From: Bacteroidales bacterium
GTDB taxonomy: Bacteria; Bacteroidota; Bacteroidia; Bacteroidales; UBA932
Reading direction: 5' to 3'
Length of the DNA: 64,000 nt
Assembly (NCBI GenBank): GCA_028724885.1
Contig: JAQYTJ010000018.1
Location: forward strand, 42,192 to 106,191
This document shows, piece by piece, positions 61,012 to 64,000 of this stretch. Positions within the stretch are counted from its first letter, which is position 1. The number at the start of each line of letters is the position of its first letter. The translations under genes and the position numbers were made by a program. The notes below the pieces were generated by a model, which was not told the origin of the DNA, ran no database searches, and worked only from the letters and a program-made list of their open reading frames with translations.

Positions 61012-61671
61012 GGATACATGGAAATGTATCTCCGCGAAGAAATCCTGGACGAGGCCTCTGTCTAGGATGTCGAGGCTTTTGATCAGTTCATGGAGGCCGC
61101 AGCCATTTCGGACGGTGAGATGATCAATTATTCCAATATCGCCAGCGACTGTAGAGTTGCGGCGATTACCGTCAAGGCCTACTATCAAATACAGAAGGAC
61201 ACTTTGATGGGATACGAGATTCCGGCCTACGCGAAAGTGGTCAAGAGGAAGATGGTCCAGGATCCCAAGTTCTATTATTTTGATGTAGGTCTAACAAATT
61301 ATCTGATGGGTAGGCATCGCCTCAGGCGCGGCTCCGACGATTACGGGCACGCCTTCGAGCACTTTGTCATGCAGGAATTAATGGCCTATCGTGGGTATTA
61401 TCGCCGCCGTGAGAAGATTTCCTACTGGCACACCTATAACAATCAGGAAGTGGATGCCATCATCGGATACGCTAAGGTGGCCATCGAAATCAAAGCCAGC
61501 GAGGAGGTGAAGACCCACCACAAAAACGGGCTGAACTCTTTTAAGGAAGATCATCCTGATTGCCGGTTGATCCTTGTCTCTCTTGACCCTATAACGAGGC
61601 CTTCCGGAGAGATAGAACTCATTTATGTGGACGATTTCCTGAAGGTGCTCCGGAACTGTGAAATCTTCTAA
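61012..61671 (+). pseudogene. DUF4143-type AAA ATPase remnant
   Basis: Plus-strand frame in line with the track ORF 61090-61671. The sequence YMEMYLREEILDEASV meets an in-frame TAG (61063-61065), then continues DVEAFDQFMEAAAISDG, NYSNIASDCRVAAITVKAYY and a DUF4143 C-terminal nuclease-like part (KFYYFDVGLTNYLMGR, SYWHTYNNQEVDAIIGY, AIEIKASEEVKTHH). The N-terminal ATPase half is absent. It is a decayed member of a mobile, toxin-like or defence-like ATPase family whose function is unclear. Confidence 0.75.
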
Positions 61672-61993
61672 TAACACTATGGCATCTGTAAGCAAATTGA
61701 AAACAATGGATCTTCCAGAACGAACTGCTTGCCTTCGCTCTCCCCAAGATTGAGAATTGGAAAGACCGGCTGAGCGTGAACCTGGTATTCATCCATATCT
61801 AGCCCGAAAGTGCCCACGTAATCAGCAATGTCGCTGGAACTGGGCACCATCGACCAGAATGATGGCGTACACCCAGTGGATAGAGGTGTACGGGGTGGGC
61901 ACCGGTGGACAATGGTGGACAGTTGTATGGCTTGTTGAGACTGAATTCGGTCACGTCGCGGGAAATGCGTAACTTTCGCAAAATTTGAATTAT
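61672..61993. other. Intergenic stretch, no supportable gene
   Basis: Overlapping ORFs on both strands (e.g. minus 61677-62054) have no recognisable domain. A TTTG-containing AATTTG close to 61985 could be part of the promoter for the next gene. Confidence 0.4.
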
Positions 61994-62797
61994 ATGAAGA
62001 AACTGGAGAGATATTCAAAGAAATGGTGGTTCTTCGCCCTCCTGCTATTAGCACAGTTTATATTTCCACCCATTGTGAGCCGTAACTTTGACTCGCAGGA
62101 TATATCCCGTATGGTGTATGTAACGCTTGGCAATGCGCCACAGTGCCATCTGGGCAACCTCAACATTGTGTTTCAGTCGCTTTCTCTGCTTATTCTTATT
62201 CTGCTTTTCGTATTCAAGAACAAAATGCGTACGGCATTCAATGCGTATGTCGCGGTTTCCTATTTAACAGTCGCCTTTATCCAGAACATGGCTGTAACGG
62301 AACAATACGGATTCAGCATAGTGACCGTGAATCTGGTGATGTTTCTGTTTGTGGCTTATGTATGGATTAGGGAGACATTGCGTCCGGAGAACAATTACGT
62401 CTTCAGCGGTTTCAAATGGAAATATGCATGGATGATTGTTCTCGCTATATTTGCCTATTGGTTCCCGTTTACGCCTCAAGGTAAGCTGGACTTTAATCCT
62501 CTGCACTTCTTCGCTAACAATACAGCTACTGCATATTGTATGATGACACCGGCCTTCTTGACAATTTTGACGCTGAATCTTCCCAATGTGAACATCGTAA
62601 CATACAGGATTACAGCAATAATTGGCTTCATCATCGGTATCTACAATATGTTCAACTTCTTCAACCCGTATACAGTCTGGCTTGGAGTCGCCCATATTCC
62701 ATTGTTCTTAATTTCGCTTTACTGTGCAATCCTCAGTTACAGATTTGCGGCACCAATGAATGGAGAAAATATTCCAATCTATCGACCTGAAAACTGA
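61994..62797 (+). CDS. Orphan membrane protein with about eight helices
   Basis: 267 aa from ATG 61994; the track's TTG start (61985) is less likely. Eight hydrophobic segments are visible (e.g. WWFFALLLLAQFIFPPIV; LNIVFQSLSLLILILLFVF; YAWMIVLAIFAYWFPF; VWLGVAHIPLFLISLYCAIL). Charged residues are few and no catalytic motif is seen. It has no clear family. The neighbours are a decayed ATPase and repeats, so it may be part of a foreign or decaying segment, but its ORF is intact. Confidence 0.65.
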   Translation: MKKLERYSKKWWFFALLLLAQFIFPPIVSRNFDSQDISRMVYVTLGNAPQCHLGNLNIVFQSLSLLILILLFVFKNKMRTAFNAYVAVSYLTVAFIQNMAVTEQYGFSIVTVNLVMFLFVAYVWIRETLRPENNYVFSGFKWKYAWMIVLAIFAYWFPFTPQGKLDFNPLHFFANNTATAYCMMTPAFLTILTLNLPNVNIVTYRITAIIGFIIGIYNMFNFFNPYTVWLGVAHIPLFLISLYCAILSYRFAAPMNGENIPIYRPEN

Positions 62798-62845
62798 TGC
62801 CCCCTTACCCTTCATACCTGGACCTCAGCATATAAAGAAGCGCTG

Positions 62846-63037
62846 ATGGCGCTGTGCAATGCTGTGGACAGGACTGTCCTGTCGGACCGGTTGCCGTATC
62901 CTTATACTGAGGCGGTGCAGCAGACGTGCGGGATTGCTTTTGGAGAGCTTGGCCTTGGCCGTATTACGGCTACAGTGTTTGAGAGGAAGGGTCAGATGCA
63001 AAACCCTGTGTTTAAGAGCAAAATCATGAATACGTGA
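62846..63037 (+). pseudogene. GNAT acetyltransferase fragment
   Basis: 63 codons: PYTEAVQQTCGIAFGELGLG, then RITATVFE, then a non-conserved tail. This resembles the central acetyl-CoA helix and strand of RimJ/RimL-type acetyltransferases (usual pattern TEAV...AF.ELGL.RI.A.V). The N-terminal and C-terminal parts are missing and an in-frame stop precedes the ATG. Assignment is tentative. Confidence 0.45.
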
Positions 63038-63044
63038 GTGCCTC

Positions 63045-63320
63045 CCCGATTGTGCCACGGGTTCGGCGGACGAATCCTCCGGGCGGATCCCAACCAGAGA
63101 GCCATTGCAAGAGCATATCCGTCTCTGGAAGTGACTTGCTATGTGGTGCGTCATGCTTTTGCCGCGCGAGGTAGTGTGGCCCTGGAGTGGCCGTAATTGA
63201 TGTGGGTATACAAACACCCATGATGACATGGAGGGGGTTTGCATGGCAAACCGAACTAGAGAGCATTGTACATTATAATGGTTCGCGTGGCAAAAGCATT
63301 CGGACTGATATCCGCTCATT
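63045..63320. repeat. Interspersed structured element, copy 2
   Basis: Diverged copy of 56195-56470. The core spans 63154-63298, again exactly 145 bp, closed by TGCTTTTGCCGCGCGA and TCGCGTGGCAAAAGCA (15 of 16 complementary, the exception a G-T). Inner hairpins are TGGGT/ACCCA (63203-63220) and GGTTTGC-ATG-GCAAACC (63236-63252), at about the same places as in copy 1 but with different bases. Confidence 0.65.
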
Positions 63321-63350
63321 GGTTGCAGTATTACAAAATAACTGCCCCGT

Positions 63351-63536
63351 TCATCCTGACGAAAGTCAGGATCTATATTATCGAAGGCCTAGATCCTGAA
63401 ACAAGTTCAGGATGACGTGGCGAGTTGTTCGGGACGACGGGGAGTACAGTTCAGGATGACGTGGCGAGTCGTTCGGGACGACGGGGAGTACAGTTCAGGA
63501 TGACGTGGCGAGTCGTTCAGGATAACGGAAGTGTTT
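63351..63536. repeat. Palindromic element and 22-bp tandem array
   Basis: TCATCCTGAC...GTTCAGGATGAC (63351-63416) is a long palindrome with inner hairpins. From 63405 six units begin at intervals of exactly 22 bp (63405, 63427, 63449, 63471, 63493, 63515), alternating GTTCAGGATGACGTGGCGAG-type and GTTCGGGACGACGGGGAGTA-type units, so the true repeat may be 44 bp. The core CAGGATGACG is the reverse complement of that in the array at 30.8 kb. Confidence 0.85.
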
Positions 63537-63734
63537 GGATAGGATGGCGATTAATAAGTGATCACTTACTTTAATTCGAGCATGTGTCTAAAAGGACAAT
63601 GAGAGTGTTCTCTATTCCGGAACCCGTGTTACCCTCTGAGGATCGTTCGTTTCAAGGTGATCACATACATTCTTTAACACAGGGTTTTGCATCTACCCGA
63701 TGGGGGTGGGTGTGTGGATAGGAGCAGATTCAAA

Positions 63735-63768
63735 AAAAATGGCTCACAAATAGATTGCAAGCCATTTT
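63735..63768 (-). terminator. Terminator of tRNA-Ala
   Basis: On the minus strand AAAATGGCT, a 15-nt loop and AGCCATTTT followed by more Ts, starting a few bases past the tRNA 3' end. Confidence 0.7.
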
Positions 63769-63771
63769 CCG

Positions 63772-63844
63772 TGGAGCATAGGAGGATCGAACTCCTGACC
63801 TCAAGATTGCGAACCTTGCGCTCTACCAGCTGAGCTAATACCCC
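63772..63844 (-). tRNA. tRNA-Ala (anticodon CGC)
   Basis: 73 nt on the minus strand. Acceptor GGGGTAT/ATGCTCC includes the G3-U70 pair that defines alanine tRNAs. The anticodon stem CAAGG/TCTTG encloses TTCGCAA, giving anticodon CGC for GCG codons. T-arm AGGAGTTCGATCCTCCT is normal; discriminator A; CCA not encoded. The track ORF 63674-63898 overlaps it and is spurious. Confidence 0.95.
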
Positions 63845-63854
63845 ATTTACCTTG

Positions 63855-63862
63855 CAAATATA
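63855..63862 (-). promoter_or_regulatory. -7 box of tRNA-Ala
   Basis: TATATTTG on the minus strand, exact TAnnTTTG, ending 11 nt before the tRNA 5' end. No clear -33. Confidence 0.55.
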
Positions 63863-63936
63863 GCAAGAACTTGCGTAATAATGGCAGAATGAGGGCAAAA
63901 TATGATAAGTGGTTGGTACTTATACCATTTTTGTGT

Positions 63937-63988
63937 TACCCCGCCATATTTCTAATTTCGGCAGAAATAGCCGTATATGGTGGGTATC
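63937..63988. repeat. Hairpin element near the right edge
   Basis: An outer stem CCCGCCATAT / ATATGGTGGG (one mismatch) encloses a second stem TATTTCT / AGAAATA. Symmetric on both strands, it may be a terminator or small repeat; no gene context is visible at the window edge. Confidence 0.45.
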
Positions 63989-64000
63989 AGAGAAAGAATT

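Larger units (their letters stand above)
62798..63771. other. 974-bp gene-poor region with a GNAT remnant, element copy 2 and repeats
   Basis: It contains, in order, a GNAT fragment (62846-63037), interspersed element copy 2 (63045-63320), a palindromic GTCATCCTGAA element and 22-bp array (63351-63536), and about 200 bp of unrecognised sequence before the tRNA terminator. No intact gene is supported. Confidence 0.6.

Noticed and set aside
61677-62054. Minus-strand ORF of 125 aa
   Set aside because: It overlaps the start of the membrane protein gene and shows no recognisable domain; low-complexity S/T/P-rich start.
62825-63319. Minus-strand ORF of 164 aa over element copy 2
   Set aside because: The sequence constraint seen between the two element copies is on base pairing and spacing, not on a protein; the frame is not kept in copy 1.
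63674-63898. Minus-strand ORF of 74 aa
   Set aside because: It reads through tRNA-Ala and its terminator; the LAQLVERKVRNLEVRSSILLC-type peptide is a familiar artefact of tRNA genes.

Overview
ORGANISM. The window looks like chromosomal DNA of a Bacteroidales bacterium (phylum Bacteroidota), roughly half GC by eye. The reasons are a SusC/SusD pair with FecR and an ECF sigma factor, TonB receptors with a CarboxypepD_reg-like N-terminus, a DUF1735 lipoprotein, a DUF4476 protein, a thrA-type fused aspartokinase/homoserine dehydrogenase overlapping metX, and menA/menG. Many promoters also fit the Bacteroidetes pattern TTTG-N18-21-TAnnTTTG, and few genes have a Shine-Dalgarno site. I cannot name the genus.

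LAYOUT. 1-7.4 kb: the start of ftsH (leaves the window on the left), then a heavy-metal RND efflux operon (His/Cys-rich secreted protein, CusB-like adaptor, CusA/CzcA-like pump, TolC-like channel). 7.5-13.6 kb: ZIP transporter plus RidA, a BCP peroxiredoxin, an Nfn-like flavoprotein pair with an overlapping PrsW gene, and a thioredoxin-MarR operon whose promoter is bracketed by two matching palindromes. 13.6-23 kb: HrpB helicase, an exonuclease, a GNAT, then a four-gene sugar-modification cluster (UDP-uronate 4-epimerase, GT39, LAB_N protein, GT2), an ABC-ATPase remnant and trmO. 23-31.8 kb: M23 peptidase, GH3 glycosidase, cutC, a large MscS-type channel, purN, a 22-bp tandem array and a YhhN protein. 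31.8-39.6 kb: esterase, then (minus strand) menA-menG-LytTR regulator-TonB receptor-TPR protein, a small membrane/coiled-coil lipoprotein pair and tRNA-Ser. 39.7-45.6 kb: AspT-type transporter, Lrp regulator, metX-thrA.

45.5-54.7 kb is a SusCD locus (EEP phosphodiesterase, DUF1735/discoidin, SusD, SusC, FecR, ECF sigma) lying exactly between two identical 77-bp direct repeats. The left repeat contains the 3' end of thrA, so this looks like an inserted island, although no integrase is present. After it come an OprO/P-like porin, an 840-bp gene-poor stretch, a BamE-like/DUF4476 protein and an ArsR-thioredoxin-permease cluster with two ArsR-type operators. From 59 kb the sequence is partly decayed: a metY pseudogene, intact anmK, a DUF4143 ATPase remnant, an orphan membrane protein, a GNAT remnant, repeats and tRNA-Ala.

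HIGHLIGHTS. Two diverged copies of an interspersed element (about 56.2-56.47 kb and 63.05-63.32 kb) each carry a 145-bp segment closed by a long inverted repeat. A base-pair change between the copies preserves pairing, which suggests a structured RNA or hairpin-dependent element. The hexamer GAATAT/ATATTC also appears strongly over-represented in most of the window but much less so in the SusCD island. All counts and pairings were made by eye.
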